From assembly GCA_013821525.1 (NCBI GenBank), contig JACDGR010000242.1:1-5521 (forward strand): a stretch of DNA of 5,521 nucleotides, given 5' to 3'. Source of the stretch: Actinomycetota bacterium. GTDB taxonomy: Bacteria; Actinomycetota; Thermoleophilia; Gaiellales; Gaiellaceae. Shown here in pieces: positions 4,607 to 5,521 of the stretch. The notes beneath the pieces were generated by a model. It was not told the DNA's origin and made no database searches. It saw nothing but the letters and a program-made list of their open reading frames with translations. The position numbers were made by a program, and so were the translations under genes. Position 1 is the first letter of the stretch, and each line of letters begins with the position of its first letter.

Positions 4607-5521
4607 GTGACCGAGGTGGTGTGGCGCCCTGACGAGGCGACCGTCGAGCATGCGAACGCGACCCGCCTCGTGCGGCGGGCGGGCGTCGCCGGCTACCGCG
4701 AGCTCGTGCAGCGGTCGGTCGAGGATCCGGACTGGTTCTGGCCGCTCGCGATCGACGACATGGGGCTCGAGTTCTCCGAGCCGTGGACGGCGGTCTTCGA
4801 CGACAGCCGGGGGCCCGAGTGGACGACGTGGTTCGTCGGCGCGCGTCTGAACATCGCCGACAACTGCGTCCATCGCTGGGCCACCCGTCGTCCTGACGCT
4901 ATCGCCGCAGTCGGGCTCGGAGAGGACGGTTCGCGGCGCGAGACGACCTTCGCCGAGCTCTCGCGCGACGTGACACGGCTTGCGGAGCTCCTGGTCGCGC
5001 GCGGAGTCGAGCCGGGTGACCGCGTGGCGATCTTCCTGCCGATGTCACCGGAGGTCGCGGTCGCCTCCCACGCAATCGCACACATCGGCGCGATCCAGGT
5101 GCCGGTGTTCTCGGGCTTCGCGGCACCGGCGGTCGCGCAGCGGCTTCAAGCGAGCGAGGCGAAGGTCGTGATCACCCGGACGGCGTCCTCGCGCCGCGGG
5201 AAAAACATGCCGATGCTCGCGATTCTCGAAGAGGCGCTCCGCTCCTCACCGTCGGTTGAGCACGTCGTCCTTGCACCGTTCGAGCTCGACGACCAGCCGG
5301 CGCGGCTCCCAGCGCTGCAGGTCGACTCCGAGACGCCGTACCTCCTCACCTACACCTCCGGCACGACCGGCAAGCCGAAAGGGGTCGTCCACGTGCAGGG
5401 GGGTTTCCTCGTCTCGATCACGAGGGAGACCGCCTACCAGGCCGACATCCACGCAGGCGACGTCATGCACTTCGCAACCGACATGGGCTGGATCATGGGA
5501 CCGTGGACGGTGGTCGGCGTC
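4607..5521 (+). CDS. AMP-forming acetyl-CoA-synthetase-like acyl-CoA ligase, N-terminal part (3' end outside window)
   Basis: The frame is open from GTG 4607-4609 to the right edge, giving 305 residues; the family usually has about 600-660. Residues about 30-90 look like the acetyl-CoA-synthetase N-terminal cap (YRELVQRSVEDPDWFW, then EWTTWFVGARLNIADNCVHRW). The AMP-binding domain follows, with RVAIFLPMSPEVAVASHAI and the phosphate-binding loop YTSGTTGKPKGVVH (249-262). DMGWIMGPW (292-300) corresponds to the A/D-x-G-W region of acetyl- and propionyl-CoA synthetases. Reaction: carboxylate + ATP + CoA to acyl-CoA + AMP + PPi, through an acyl-adenylate, in the cytoplasm. The residues that set substrate size and the C-terminal catalytic lysine lie beyond the window, so acetate, propionate or another acid cannot be decided. 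The start is supported by the divergent gap and the -10-like box; the next in-frame GTGs are at codons 4 and 5. Confidence 0.88.
   Translation, partial: MTEVVWRPDEATVEHANATRLVRRAGVAGYRELVQRSVEDPDWFWPLAIDDMGLEFSEPWTAVFDDSRGPEWTTWFVGARLNIADNCVHRWATRRPDAIAAVGLGEDGSRRETTFAELSRDVTRLAELLVARGVEPGDRVAIFLPMSPEVAVASHAIAHIGAIQVPVFSGFAAPAVAQRLQASEAKVVITRTASSRRGKNMPMLAILEEALRSSPSVEHVVLAPFELDDQPARLPALQVDSETPYLLTYTSGTTGKPKGVVHVQGGFLVSITRETAYQADIHAGDVMHFATDMGWIMGPWTVVGV

Noticed and set aside
4547..5470. Minus-strand frames opposite the acyl-CoA ligase
   Set aside because: The plus strand carries unmistakable adenylate-forming motifs; the antisense translations show none.
1..5521. tRNA, rRNA, CRISPR array, insertion sequence or attachment site
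   Set aside because: I looked for cloverleaf-like, regularly spaced repeat, transposase and terminal inverted-repeat signals and saw none.

Overview
The window is GC-rich, with mostly G or C at third codon positions. It has GTG starts, strong AGGAGGT-type ribosome binding sites, a possible leaderless gene and actinobacterial-looking proteins. An actinomycete-like (Actinomycetota) chromosome is the best guess. A deep lineage such as Thermoleophilia is possible, but nothing in the window proves it.

Layout. (1) Positions 1-427, plus strand: the C-terminal part of a Sco1/SenC-type copper protein, cut by the left edge. (2) Positions 520-1966, minus strand: a two-gene unit. A 429-residue regulator (XRE-type helix-turn-helix plus TPR repeats) is followed 19 nt later by a 45-codon gene with a near-perfect Shine-Dalgarno. 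That small gene encodes a basic N-terminus, a hydrophobic core and a 17-residue Gly/His-rich tail. It converges on the Sco gene. (3) Positions 1967-2452: a 486-bp gap with no convincing protein gene but much structure. It holds a nested palindrome upstream of the regulator, five CTTGAC-type repeats, a good plus-strand promoter (TTGACA, 17 bp, TAGAGT), and downstream of it a strongly folding stretch ending in a terminator-like hairpin. The last three together suggest an undescribed small RNA of about 160 nt. (4) Positions 2453-4503, minus strand: a DHA2-type 14-TM drug efflux pump followed by a TetR regulator. The two are coupled by an ATGA overlap, and two tandem TetR-type operators lie upstream of the pump. 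(5) Positions 4607-5521, plus strand: the N-terminal half of an acetyl-CoA-synthetase-like AMP-forming acyl-CoA ligase, divergent from the pump and cut by the right edge.

How it may work together. The pump-TetR pair looks like an ordinary self-regulated efflux operon. The most unusual item is the regulator and small-peptide pair. Its architecture, gene order and sizes resemble the Bacillota RNPP quorum-sensing cassettes (NprR-NprX, PlcR-PapR), which would be unexpected in a high-GC actinobacterium. The elaborate dyad upstream of the regulator fits an autoregulatory operator. These links are inference from layout; no homology search was run.
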